Below, piece by piece: positions 47,956 to 60,290 of a stretch of DNA of 64,000 bases. Each line of letters starts with the position of its first letter. Positions within the stretch are counted from its first letter, which is position 1. Location of the stretch: positions 47,274,626 to 47,338,625 of the forward strand of contig OZ022341.1 of assembly GCA_963989245.1 (NCBI GenBank), given 5' to 3'. The stretch comes from Nansenia antarctica. Lineage: Eukaryota > Chordata > Actinopteri > Argentiniformes > Microstomatidae. The position numbers were made by a program, and so were the translations under genes. Under the pieces are notes generated by a model. That model worked only from the letters and a program-made list of their open reading frames with translations. It ran no database searches and was not told the origin of the DNA.

Positions 47956-50099
47956 GAGGACAAAGTCGCAACATGGTCTACAGATGACAGTTAAGTTAAG
48001 ACATTAACAACAGAAGACATAGGCTAATACTTTACTGAAACAACCAGGAGCGGCATAGAACTCTCCAACAACTAGCTACTTTTCCAATAGGCCTACTTAA
48101 ATTTATAAAAGTAACACACCAATGTTGACATGAAATTGTGTAGAGGCAAACATTTGTGTGTGGGGGGGGGGGTGTATTTTTTTCTCAGTATTTATTGAGA
48201 AAGCCATAAAAAGCATGGGGGGCGGGTAGTAAGGCAATTGTCAGTGGAGAGTGGAGACTGCAAATACAACAGAGTAATGTGATAACGTGAATCACCTGGT
48301 GAAACGTAGTGGGGTTGATCATGCTTGATCCAAATATAGGACTGCTGCCTGGGAGAAAATAATACATGGGCCTGGGAGGGGTCTCGAGAATTTGATTTCT
48401 CCATGACATCAGAATCATCTCTGCCTATATGTTCTCAGCCAACCTCTAAACTTGGGGTAAATGCTCCCGCAAACCTACACCACAGTAGCTTTACTGTGTG
48501 TCTACAAATGTACATCCAGGGTTCAACCATGGAGCCTAACTCGTAATCTTCCCATCCCAAATCTCATTTTCCTGCGTCATCACACTGAAAACCAGTCGTT
48601 GGTCTTTGCAGGATCATCTGGTGGCCTAGAGGTACATCGCTATAATGTCTCACAGTCTATGTACGGCCGTAACAGAAGAGAGGATGAAATGACAGTTTGC
48701 CTGTTTGGGCAGGACCTGCGCCAGGCTGTAACATGACACTGAAATGATATGTTAGTGTGACCTGCTGGTTCCGGGCTACAAAGCATGGGCGCTTATGTAA
48801 GCACATCACATCAATCAAAAGATGAGGGGCATGTAAGCCTATCAGAGTGGGGAAAACGCTTTCCAACATGGCATTCACTCCATGTCTAAATAGAAATAAT
48901 ATTAATATTAGAGTCTGGCTCGTTGTCAAAAGTTAGCCCACATTGTGACACTGTGCATCTCTCATGCAGCCCGCTGAATGTAGGGTGAAACACTTCTGTG
49001 ACCCATTACAAAGACATTCAATTTGACCTCTGAGCCAAGTGTTGGTTTACTCAACTAAATGAGTGATGTCATGATCACAGAAATGAAATGAAACGAATGT
49101 GTCAATGAAATAAACATATGAGGGCAGTGCAAGCAAATCCAGCAGATCATTGGCAATAAAGTGCTTTAAGCATTTCAAAAAAGATTGAGAACTCAGTTCA
49201 GTTTGGTATGCTTGAACGGACTTACGCAGCCACAGTACAGCTGCACGCCCTGCGTAAATACTGCCGTGCGTCAAATGCGTCGCGTAACAGTAGTAGGTTA
49301 CAAAAGTAGCTGGCGCCTGTTGAGAATAACGGAATTATTTTAAGGCTATTGAGCCTCAATCACTCCTTTTAATATTGTTTGAATTACATTATAAGAAATG
49401 GCTATGCAATCGTTCCATTGTCATTGGCACACCCACAAGCTATGTTTTAATATGCGACATAGATGCAACCGGTGATCTACTTTTACATCAGCAGGACTGC
49501 AATCGAAACGCGCCAACGCTGCGTTGTACCACCTAGCCCCCCCCCCCCCCCAAAAAAAAATTTGAAATACACATTGTTGCAAACATTGTTAAGGACGTTA
49601 ACAAATTGCCACGGATAATAAATATGTTGCAGAGAATATATATAATGAACCGAATATTTGTTTTACTTTAAGGCGATATTATGATCGGCTCAACACATTT
49701 TCACAGAGTTGATAGTGACTCAGATCATCAACTAAACCCAATGGCAAACTGGGGGTTACGCAAAGGATCTTCTTAATATATATATATATATATATATATA
49801 GTTACCTTTTCCTAAACGCATGCCATTATAAAGTTCTGTCAAGTTTAGAAATCGTCCAAGGAGATGAAACCACATATGCTCTTCAATGCCAAGTCTTGTT
49901 AGAAAAAAAACAACACTTTACAATATTGTGTAAAATGCTGGTCATGTTAATTCCCCATAATACCTAAACATTGACATGAGTAGGCTATGCTTAAAGGCCT
50001 GCCTTATAGTTTAGAAACACGAGGACATTAACATCCTCGCCGCTTTTGCATCACGCTACAGCCTAAGAAGCATTTGTCTGGACACAGATAAAAACTCAC

Positions 50100-50330
50100 C
50101 TTGGGCGAAAGACTACGTCTTCAAAGACCGATAGACGATCCTTCAATGAGTATAGATTATCCGAAAATGTTTACCTAAATAAAATACTATGTTTAATCTG
50201 CCCTTGCCGCCTCCGTGTTTCTCGTCAAGCCTGTGTGCATGGACACGGGTGAGGGAACCGAGCAAGTGAGATCCACTGTAAGACGATTTGTGAAGACTTT
50301 CAATATGGCCGTCGTTGGAAGAGTCGAAGT
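50100..50330 (-). promoter_or_regulatory. rdx: Candidate non-coding first exon and promoter region of radixin
   Basis: On the minus strand TTTCGCCCAAG is followed by a consensus donor GTGAGT (50094-50099). That is what a first, untranslated exon needs in order to splice to the acceptor at 47677. The surrounding 200 bp is more GC- and CpG-rich than its flanks. The transcription start itself cannot be placed, and the right boundary is arbitrary. Confidence 0.35.
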
Positions 50331-50383
50331 CAGGCGTGGTTCATTTAGAATACCGGGGTACGCGCTACCCAACAGTGAATATT

Positions 50384-50536
<153 letters not shown>

Positions 50537-50539
50537 ATG

Positions 50540-51720
50540 TTAATGATAGATATGGAAACAAGGGAAACATGAATCATCATATTAAAACTATTTCACTCAT
50601 GCATATAACACCATTGCATGCAGAACTGTGATAGCAGCACACAATAAAAACAGTTTTGCCTCATGAGTTTCCTCAAGGATTTTATCTGTACATTTGTGAT
50701 TATTTGATCTCACTGGTCACTGGCCAATGCACATGGACAGTGATGTTACACTTCTTATGTAGGCTACTGTGTTTCACTCAGATTTAGTGAAATGTTCATT
50801 AATTTTCCCGGGTGAATTCCACACAATTGAACCGAATGGTCACAATTTTGAATGGCCTGGATTATATCTCACATAGGTTAACACCCAACCAGAGCTATTC
50901 GTATCTCTGCCCCCACCCTTCAAATGTCTCTCACACTGTTGCACTTGAACTGTTTCTCGACTCTCAGTCAAATATCTACCAATAACGTGTGCTTAGTTCA
51001 ATGTTTAAAATGCATCATTTGTTTCCACAAGCTACAGGTATGAATAGAGGTATCCTCAATGAATAAAGTAAACAATTACCCTGTTGCCATGTCCCCTGCA
51101 GCTAAACCTATTTTTTCCTGGTGACCTATTCCTTTGTATACTATGTCACCTAGTGGACTCAAAATGTAATGACACAACTGGTAGAAAACACCAGGTTACT
51201 TATAATCAAGAGATAAGTGTTATGTCAGCAATTGGGATGTTCCACTTGTTTAGCATTTATTCCTGGTTTGGCCCTGACCTGTAGTTGATTAGCCCAGACA
51301 GTTTGATTAGCCCATTCATTCTGGAAGTAAGTACAAAACACTTTGCAGACAGACACTCCAATCCAAATGATATTTATGACCCCTCTCTGAAGCCTTTGTC
51401 TGCATTATGTTATGTTATATTATTTTTCTGAAAATCCACGTTTACATTTTTGGCACTCTCACTTATCAAAAATAAGCCTGGATTTTCCTTTAGCAATGTT
51501 GATGGAATACCCCCCAGGACATTTGTTTTTAAAAAGGTGGGGCATCCCTGAACAATGTATATTTGGTATTTCCCCCCCCAAAGGAAATATACTGTACATA
51601 CCACCCACTCACACACACTTTCAGTTGTTGTGTGAGAAGTGTGAATTGCACTTGATCTTAGAATACCTTAATTTCAGTCTTTGTTTCACTGTGAGGCCAT
51701 GCACTTCTGCGTTCATCTTC
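50540..51720. other. Spacer between radixin and hemopexin, no gene recognised
   Basis: This is AT-rich sequence with no coding exon or clear repeat. It is followed by an (ATA)n run at 51725-51761. Confidence 0.4.
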
Positions 51721-51723
51721 ATT

Positions 51724-51760
<37 letters not shown>

Positions 51761-51764
51761 GTTT

Positions 51765-51975
51765 TATTGCTATGCAATCAACTTCTCAGTCAATGGTATT
51801 TTTTGCTCTAGGCACAGGGTCAGCCATAGTCGGCACCGCTGGAGCAATTAGGGATTAAGTGCCTTGCTCAAGGGCACATGCAGCTCCCTTCTGAGGCGGG
51901 GGTCGATTAAGTGCCTTGCTCAAGGGCACATGCAGCTCCCTTCTGAGGCGGGGATCGAACCAGCGACCTTTACAT
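51765..51975. mobile_element. Dispersed fish repeat with an internal 52-bp tandem duplication
   Basis: GTGCCTTGCTCAAGGGCACA and GGATCGAACCAGCGACCTTT are typical of a widespread teleost SINE/LINE-derived repeat. The block from GATTAAGTGCCTTGCTC to CTGAGGCGGGG occurs twice, at 51853 and 51905. Confidence 0.6.
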
Positions 51976-52454
51976 CACATAATGTAAAAGATGATCAACC
52001 AGAACGTCCACCATTCTCTCCTCTGAGATCTCTATAGAACCTGTACATCAATAGTCAGGGTCATAAAGGACAAATGTATCATCTAACTTTCTTGAAGGTT
52101 TAAGATCTCTGTTGGCTTTCAAGGCAGGGAAGCTTAGTATTAAGTCTCTGGACACACACATTCACATACCCCAGTTGTGGTTCCTCTACATCAGCAAGAA
52201 TGAGCTTGGCCCCCACTCCAAAGCTGTTTCACCCAATCCCAGGGCTCAACAGACTCTACCTGTCCAAAGCTCAACTTCAAGTCCTTAGATTTCCTCAGAG
52301 GAGCCAACCTCACCAGAGTCTCGGCTCGGCTCGGCTTTGCTTGAGCCCATTTAAGATCATTACTTGTAAGACATTTTGCTTGTCATAATTTGTTAACCTC
52401 GTTAGATAATTGGGCCTAAATTCTGCTCTAATTTCATTATTGTTTACTTTATTT

Positions 52455-52710
52455 CCTTGTCATGTAAATGGCCTGCACTTATATAGCACCTTATTCCAAA
52501 GCGCTTTACAATAGCCTTCACACACACATTCACACACCAATGGCGGCAAGCTACCATGCAAGGTGCCGGCCCGCTCATTGGGAGCAATTTGGGGCTCAGT
52601 GTCTTGCCCAAGGACACCTCTACACATGGCCAGCCGGGGATCAAAGCGCCAAATTGCAGACCTTGCGATCATTAGACGCCGGCTCTACCTCCTGAGTGAC
52701 AGCCGCCCCT
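52455..52710 (+). repeat. Dispersed fish repeat (inverted partner at 42836-42990)
   Basis: The order is CACTTATATAGCACCTTATT, AAAGCGCTTTACAATAGCC, CACACACCAATGGCGGCAAG, then GTGTCTTGCCCAAGGACACC and a tRNA-like tail. There is no ORF. Confidence 0.65.
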
Positions 52711-53017
52711 CGTGAAGGTGTGAAGGTGTGAAGGTGTTACCTATCAAATGCTCAACTAGCTTTTGCATCTGATCATCATATTTCTAATGTTATAAGAAAG
52801 TTTGGATGTGGTTTTTAGGTGGAAATTAGTCAAATATGGCATGCAGTTTAAGAAGTTAAACAGGTTAGGGAAGCACACTTTATTGATAACGCAAATTGCA
52901 GTATCTAATGTTCTTTTAGATTAATGCAATAGAATCACATTGTTGCAGTTTAAAGAAGTGTGAAGCTTACAGTAAAGGATGAATGTTTCAACCATGTAAT
53001 TTGTGTAAATGTGTTTG

Positions 53018-53225
53018 TTTATTACAAGGTGTATTGAAAAACCATGCTCATTATCCATGATGATTATTATTAAAAATGTCTGAGATCCACAATGATAATA
53101 AAAAATGTCTGAACATTGAGTACAGTTAATCAAAACAGCTGTTTTTTTCTCATGATCATCAAACTATCTTCCATTGAAGCTATCCTCCGCCATGGCCCAA
53201 ATGTCCTGTAGGAGACCAGCGACTC
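53018..53225 (-). other. hpx: hemopexin 3' UTR
   Basis: About 200 nt downstream of the stop on the minus strand end at TTTATT (AATAAA in sense) at 53018-53023. Another TTTATT at about 52881 is a possible alternative signal. Confidence 0.45.
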
Positions 53226-55467
53226 CTATGCCTCACAGCCCATCTCTGGGGAGATGTTCTGTGGTTGTGGGCGAATCCTACTGAAAGCCAGGAGCATAGC
53301 ACTCTCATAGTGGAAGTACTCTGACCCCACATACACATCGACCCCACTAGGCCCGCACATGGCTGCATCTACTTTTTGGAATGGCAGGAGAGCTTCTCTG
53401 TTCACGGTCCTAGGGGTGGCAGAGAGGTCAATGTCTAGCATCTTCTGCCCTGTGGAGAGGATTACAGACAGGCAATGAGTTTCCATCAAGGAAGTATTCA
53501 ACTCTACAGTACCTGGGAATCTTAATGTAAAATGATAACTATTTGAATTAGAATTTGAGTACGCAATAATATTTGATGTTACGGGTCCAGTATGTAGATT
53601 TTAGCTTTAAAATAGTGCTACTTATATGGTCATGATAAATGGGTAGCCTTCAAGGAATGAGATCAAATGATGAAGAACGTTCAGTGAAGAGGGCTGTGTA
53701 ACTCCAAACAAAGTATGTAAAATATGGTGTTGGGTAGGACACTGGTGTTTACATGCCTATTTCATGTTTTGTGTGTTTACAAGGATATGCACATGTTTGG
53801 TGCTACTAGAAAACTTATAAGCATATGCACGTTTTCAAATTGTCAGGGTGGCCAGTGAGGGCAGCAACATACCAGACTACATGCTGGACCTTTAAGCGAA
53901 ATATCTACAGATATTGGTGATGTTTATGATCATATACCTTGAATAATATGCACAATATGTTGATCTGCACACACAAAAGCTGCATCCACAGGGCCTTCGA
54001 TGCCCAGCTCCTCCTTCAGGGGTTTAGGGTAGCCCTCAATGAGAACGTAGTGAGCAGCTGATTTGTAGATGTAAACTTGATCCCCCTGTCAAAACAAAAT
54101 ATAAGGTCATTTGATATATTTTCTTTTGGGTTATATGCAATAGCCATGATGGGTACAAAAACGACTGCCTGAATAAAAATCCAGAGGATTGGCTCTATGG
54201 TAGCTTTATATTAAAAGCAGCGCAACAACTTGACGTGACTCACCTTGATCATGTAGATCTTGTCGCTGTAGGAGAAGACCGCATCCACACCACTGGCGAG
54301 CTCTTTCCAGGTCCTGGCAATAGGGAAGGCATGATTGCCATCACGATGTGTATCCAGGCGAACGAAGATAGGACCTGGGCAAGTTACCGGATGTATAAGT
54401 GATGAAGACAGTATCTCTTCCTACAGTATGGACTCAATACCAGGACTAAAGCAAACAGTCTTATTTACACACACACACACACACAGCTCCATTGCCTCTC
54501 GCAGACTTAAGGATACATGACTAACCTTTGAAGGCGTAGGATTTGCCTGTGTCATCTGAGGTGATGGCATCCAGTGTCATTTCACTGCATTTGGGCGCCT
54601 TGTGTCGACCTCCATGGCCTAGGATCCAACAATAGCATACCATACTTCAACACAATCCAAACGTTTTCTCTCTGAATATGGTTTGTTACCATGTCACTTC
54701 TATAGCAGTAGCTGTGTTCAATCTGATGGTACGGCAGCTGCACCACCCTCGGCCGAAAGGCTCTGCAGAACGTGGTAAAGGAAGCCCAGTTCATCGCAGG
54801 CCATGAGCTCCCAGCCATGCAGAGCATCTACTCTGGGAGGTGCAAGAGGAAGGCCATGAAGGTCATCAGGGACCACAGCCACCCCAGCCACGCCCTGTTC
54901 TCTCGGTCACCCTCTGGCAAATGGTACCGGAGTATCCGGAACTGGACCAACAGGTTTCAGGACAGCTTCTACCCGCAGGTCATAGGACTGCTCAACTGTC
55001 ATCACCTCAGACCCCCTCCTTTCGCCTCTCCCCAAGTTCCCCCTCTGCACTACCTATGCACACCTGCACCAGTCACTACACACACTACACAGACACTACA
55101 CATTGCACATTTGCACTCTCTCGTACAAACACACACACACACACACACACGCACACACGCACTCACACACATACATCCATGCATACGTATATTGCTCCTG
55201 TGTTTCTGCTGCTACCTCTACCATATCCCATTGCTTTATTATTGACTTCATTGTTGCACTGTTGAGGAGCTAGCTTTTCTGAAGTATTTCATTACACTGC
55301 CGACGTCTGTATTCTGTGTATATGACATAAACTTTGTCTGATTTGATTTGATTTGCTCTAGAGACTTTTTTTTTGCCTTTTCATTGAAAATGTTTATTGT
55401 TTTATCTGCCTGTTTTTAATTGTAGCACTTTGAGATTTCTTATATAAAGTGCTTTTATAAATAAAAT

Positions 55468-55505
<38 letters not shown>

Positions 55506-55888
55506 AAGGTCTGCTCACCGAAATTGGGGCACTTCATGAAGTAATTCCTGGCGTCTTTGGGGTAGTCTCCCACCACTTCTCCGGTTACGGGATGAAACCT
55601 AGTGAAGCTGTGTCCATGGAAACAGTAGTAGTGCTCCAGCCAGCGGAACACAGAGGTGCAGTTGGGAAGGTTGGCCCACTGTCTCGTCTTGACCGCCTGG
55701 GTGGCGATGTCGTAGCTGTACACCTCAGCTCCTGTTGGAGGAAAGTAGTGGCTCATTTTAAAAGTATTTGTTTCCGGTATTATTACTGTAAATCATCTGT
55801 ATAATTTACTTTCAAACTATAATAATGTGTTTAAGACAGTGTTCATAAATGGATAAATGCAAATACTTATTTGATAATGGTTTATAAT

Positions 55889-55940
<52 letters not shown>

Positions 55941-58900
55941 GTAATAATAATAATAACTTTTACTTGTATAGCACTTTTCCTGCAAACGTTGCAGCTCAAA
56001 GTGCTTCAATCATTATATAATCATAATTTAATTATTTAGTCATTTTTAGTCTTGACTTGAAAATATTTGCTGAGGTTGCATCCCTAATGTAAACTGGCAG
56101 TGCATTCCACAATTTGGGTGCATAAAATGAGAATGCAGCCTCACAAAATCTCTTCTTTTGCACATGTGGTACACAGAAAAAGCCAGCGTCAGAAGACCTG
56201 AGACCTCTATTGGGCTGATATTCTGGTGCTGTGTCAGTGAGAGCTTTATACAATACTAGCTATTTATAAATTCCTTTTAGCAACATGACAAGAGAGATGA
56301 ATAGGGGATGTAAATAATACGTTATGTGTATGTGTTATTATTGTTTCATTAAGAGATTATCCTAGCAATAGACTTACCCTTAAAGAAGAGAACAGAGTCA
56401 GTGGAACACTCTCCCTTGGGGCACTCCACGGCAGCGTCCAATTGGCTAGGAACCCCTGGGAAGTCCCCTTTGATGTCCTTAGGATAGCCCTCCTCCAGAG
56501 AGTGGTTATAGAAGCTGAAGACCTTATCATCCTAATGGGGGAAGGACAGAGTATAGGAAAAATGAACACATTTAACAATACAACTGGTGGTGATTACATC
56601 ATTTGAAATGGGAAGATGGGGAACATGAAGGGTTTAATCAGAAGGCGCACAGAATCTGATGGCACAAAGTACACATGCTAAAATATACTGTACATCAGGA
56701 AACTGAAATAAAACTGTACAGAGTAAATGTGGAATAAAACTGTGAGAAGTTACACCATCCATAAAAGGCATAATACATCCAACTTACAATAAAAGAGGTA
56801 TACAAGGAAAACGAGTGTTCAGGGCCTATTCATATGTTTGTAAGTAGGTACCAGGAAAAGGTAGATGTGATCGTGGTCTTCAGGCTTCTCTGTGTTGTGC
56901 ATGCGGAAGGCAGCGTCCACGTGACCCAGGTGGTGGTAGTCATCCAGCTCCTGGAAGGTGATATTAGAGAGCTGAGCTGGTCCTTGGAAACCCTTCCACA
57001 GATGGTCACCTGGGGAGGGCACAGGGCAGACCTGGCATCACATACTCACATACACAGGCCCAGTCATCACACATACTCATGTACACTGGCCCAGTCATCT
57101 TGGGGGCCCTAGGCAAGATCTTTACTTAGGGCCAGGGTTTTAGGGTTTCCAACTTGGGGCCAGTGTTTCCAACTGTCACGTGTAGTGAAGAGTGAAATAT
57201 ACAAATTCCACCACCCCACGCTCATTGAATGTATACCTGTATATCCATTAATATCCTGATATTTGTTGAATTGAACCTCATAATATAAGATTATGTTGAA
57301 TGGTCTTGTGATAATATTTGTTATTCTCTGTCTGTTCTGTTCTTCAGCCGCTATGCTGCTTGTCAGCTATTTCATTGTGGGGCTCTAGGCTATCACTTAC
57401 ATCCCCTATTGTTTGGGCCTGTACATGTACTGTACATGTTAGCTTGGGTGTCATATCAGCCATATCACGGTTGAGACACGTGGGATATATCAAGCAATGG
57501 CATGCAGAGAATAATAACTGTGGGGTGATACAAAATATCATTGTACAATCATGAGGGGAAAGAGGAGGAGGAGAATACAAATATTATTCACGGTTTTATA
57601 CCTTTAAAGAAGTAGGTGATTCCCTTCTCATCCGGGGAGATAGCGTCAAACTCGATGCCGCCACACCTGTCCAGCTTGGCTGCATAGTGGGCATCCTCAT
57701 TCTGGGAGTCTCCGGGGTCTGATGGACCAATCAGATTGAAATGTGAGGTGTGAAACAATTACCAGCTATTTTATTTGTCATTACATTACATTTCAATGTG
57801 AGTATTAAAAAATGTCTTCACATTAATGAATGTGGTCATTTGGGTCATTGTATTCCTACACTGTAGAAACACATGACGTAAGGGTTGAAGAGGGATTGAA
57901 AGACAGCTGTGAGGCTGTGCCAGTTGTTATATAGCATGCATGGATTATCACACAATAAATGCCTGTTCCTTAAAAGACAAAGACTGCTCAGCTGTGCAGT
58001 ACACTTTGGTGTCAAATAATTATTCAAGGTGTAATCTGGGATTGGTACTGTACATACATTTTTTATTTTACTTTGAAATGCATCCAAAACCTAAACTCAC
58101 CTGCCATCATCACATCATGGTGCCTGTGTAGAAAAGAAACCAGAGACAGTCAGACATTACCTTTAAACTATTGACCTCATTCTAACTCAAATCGATAATG
58201 GGTAGATACCGTAGATACCCATTATGGCTAGATAATGGCTAATGTAGATAATGATTATCTTTAATGTAACCCTTTTTTTTTAATGTATTATTAATGCCAG
58301 ACTTTTTAGGGATTAAGCAATTGTGAGAGATTGTGAATCAATAACAGAAGGGCTGAGCTAAACTATTGACTCTGCCCACTCTTTCTGCTTGCGTAATTGA
58401 TCCTGCTCATGGCCTCAGAGAACTGTCAAACAAACATGTGAGATTAATCTGACCAGTGTGGGAGCACAGTATCCTATTGTGTGCCACAGGTCTCATTCTC
58501 CTACATTGGACAGCATGGGCTGTGTGTCTAATATAGTAACAATCTGACAATAAACAAAGTAGTGTTTGTAAGCACACTAAGTATTTTGTGGTGGCTTCTG
58601 TACTCTAAGAGAAAATGTCGACTCAGACCCTCTATTGAGTCTATTCCCTCTATGCCAAAGTTGACGGCGCAGAAGACAGAAGAGTTCGGTTGACTCTTCT
58701 ACCTCCCAGGTGTTCTCCCTTACGCCCATTTATGAAGTGTAACCAGTGGGACCAATCACAGGCTAATTGCACTGATACCACCCCTTTACAGCTGCATATA
58801 AAATAGCAGTTCAAGCTTAGCATGAGTTGTTAACTATTGCCTGGGCCTCCCACTATTTCCTGGTTACGTTAGTTGGTGGCAGTATGTTTGTTTGCTCCTA

Positions 58901-59602
58901 GCTTCAAGATGTGTGTTTTGGGATCTCTGGGGGAATCCTAGCCGTGCCAGTGAATGTATGCAAGGATGTACCGAGTAAACGGATGCCAATCTCAATCCCA
59001 ATCTCCATTAAGTCTCTGTTAAAAAAGGATATTGCGCCTTTGCACATTGCTGTTCAGCCACTGTTCTTTGATAGTTTTTATTTCTTTGTTGCTACTTTTT
59101 AGTTTTTTCTATGCTGCCACTTGTCTTTAAATATATTTTGTACAAAGCCATTCCATAATTGGCATAAAACCAGGCCTATTGACTAGGGCAGTAATATGCT
59201 GGAACTCTAGATTTACACTTATTTAATTGCTGTGCTTCCTTATGAGTGCATGTGAATACGGATCGTAGCCCTGGAGTTGGCTTATTTGCAGTGATCTTGA
59301 ATGTCTTAAGAATGTCTTAAGACTGTCTTAAGACTCTCATGTGTGTGAATTTGCCGAATTTGAACAAGTGTGTAAGGTCTACTGCCATTTTGAGCTGCCA
59401 TTTACAGCTAGTTACAGTAATCTTATCTCCATCTGAGCTATTCCATGTTTGCCTCCCTCTAGTGGCCCTACGGGTTACAAGGTTCGAGTCTTGCTGTAAA
59501 GGTCAAAGTAAAAGCTTAGCGGTGTATCGGTACTCACGTTGGAGCAGCATAGGTGAAGGCCAGTGCCAAGCACAGGCAGAGGGTGTGGGAGAGCAGCATC
59601 AT
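53226..59602 (-). CDS. hpx: Hemopexin / warm-temperature-acclimation protein Wap65, complete
   Basis: Ten exons 5' to 3' on the minus strand: 59538-59602, 58101-58123, 57602-57718, 56852-57009, 56378-56531, 55519-55731, 54526-54618, 54244-54374, 53938-54085 and 53226-53449. They join in frame to 441 residues. The N-terminal signal peptide is MMLLSHTLCLCLALAFTYAA. Two beta-propeller halves follow, with repeats such as DRCGGIEFDAISPDEKG, HVDAAFRMHN, QLDAAVECPKGEC, GVDAVFSYSDKIY, GPVDAAFVCADQH and KVDAAMCGPSG. The inter-domain hinge GHGGRHKAPKC keeps two histidines but is much shorter than in mammals. DGNHAFPIA aligns with the segment carrying the second haem-ligand histidine in mammalian hemopexin. 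The product is secreted and binds free haem in plasma; fish have two Wap65 forms, and the retained histidines favour the haem-binding one. Ten exons agrees with mammalian HPX. Introns carry LINE fragments, a MITE and a copied piece of the neighbouring NHL gene. Confidence 0.95.
53583..53896. mobile_element. MITE in the last hemopexin intron
   Basis: The inverted ends are GGGTCCAGTATGTAG (about 53583) and CTACATGCTGGACC (about 53878-53891). A ~310-bp non-coding body lies between them. Confidence 0.55.
54748..55345 (+). mobile_element. LINE 3' fragment in a hemopexin intron
   Basis: The plus strand encodes the C-terminal block of a fish LINE ORF2: QNVVKEAQFIAGHELPAMQS, GRCKRKAMKVIRDHSHPSH and NRFQDSFYPQVIGLLN. 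A CA-rich 3' UTR and a terminal TTTGATTTGATTTG tail follow. It is in antisense orientation to hemopexin and 5'-truncated. Confidence 0.75.
55885..56253 (-). mobile_element. LINE 3' fragment with (ATT)n tail
   Basis: The minus strand reads YKALTDTAPEYQ, NRGLRSSDAGFFCVPHVQKK and FSFYAPKLWNALPVYIRDAT, the ORF2 C-terminus of the same broad LINE group as 8887-9500. A GCACTTTGAGCTGC-like 3' end and a long ATT array (55888-55955) follow. The tail at 55385-55503 is a similar element in the opposite orientation. Confidence 0.75.
58573..58737 (-). pseudogene. Copied fragment of the NHL-repeat gene in hemopexin intron 1 (part 1)
   Basis: The segment resembles 63268-63395 of the NHL gene at the nucleotide level in the same orientation. 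Shared strings include GCAGAAGACAGA, TCTTCTACCTCC, GTTCTCCCTT and CCCATTTAT. It has no open frame of useful length. It is interrupted at TATGAAG by an inserted element, and the homology resumes at 59480. Confidence 0.8.
58738..59479. mobile_element. 742-bp terminal-inverted-repeat element splitting the NHL pseudogene fragment
   Basis: It begins TGTAACCAGTGGGACCA and ends TGGCCCTACGGGTTACA, imperfect inverted repeats of 17 bp. Comparison with the intact paralogous sequence at 63386-63400 shows exactly where it went in, with a 2-bp AG duplication. A TATAAAATAGC motif lies about 60 bp from the left end. The family is not recognised and no protein is encoded. Confidence 0.7.
59480..59512 (-). pseudogene. 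Copied fragment of the NHL-repeat gene (part 2)
   Basis: AGGTTCGAGTCTTGCTGTAA and AGGTCA continue the match to AGGGACGAGTCTTGCTGGAA and AGGTCA at 63395-63420 of the NHL gene. Homology fades before hemopexin exon 1. Confidence 0.75.
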
Positions 59603-59677
59603 GTTGAGCAGTCCTTGGTGCAGATTCAGAAGAGAGTTGGGGAGTGGACGGTGCCGTAGCAAGACCTGACCAGCACC

Positions 59678-59683
59678 TTTAAA
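59678..59683 (-). promoter_or_regulatory. hpx: Possible TATA-like box of hemopexin
   Basis: TTTAAA lies 76 bp upstream of the start codon. That would leave a leader of about 45 nt, reasonable for a liver-secreted protein gene. This is inference only. Confidence 0.25.
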
Positions 59684-59760
59684 CTGTATCTTGTGAGTGG
59701 GTGGACCATGGACATATTGGGAAATCCTGTGTGTGTGGGGGTATGTGTGTGTGTATAACA

Positions 59761-60290
59761 CAGTGTACTGTTTACTTTAAGAAAAGGGGGAACAGGGGAC
59801 TTTTAGTTGTTGCAAAACGCAAAACATGCGTTATAGTTCAGTGTTTTGAATTGCACCTACTGTATGTGCTATACAAATAGTAATAGTATAAAAGTTAGCC
59901 ATTATAATAATTTCATTGTAATTACAAAATGTGTGAACACATCATTTATAAATGATCTATCTAATTTCTTTAAAAAAGAAACAAGTAATCAAATTGTATG
60001 TCTGTGTAATTAAACTACTAATGTACAAAGACACAATGTGTGATGTTACTCAATGTGTTATTCATCAGTTTTGGACCATGTTATATAATTGGGTCAGATC
60101 CACTATCATTTCCCAGTTTTGTTTCCGGCTGTTTCAGCAAGTTCAAGTCAGGACTTTGTACAAGTGATCTCTGAGTCAGGGAGACAAAGAACCCTGTGAT
60201 ATACTGTAAGCCCAACATTGGAATGTACAGGGAGCCGCACTTCAATATCCTAGGGCCTTTCACAGTAACCCTTCTTGTTTATTCTTGTTC
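59761..60290. other. AT-rich spacer upstream of hemopexin
   Basis: No gene or repeat is recognised. It could contain hemopexin regulatory sequence. Confidence 0.35.
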
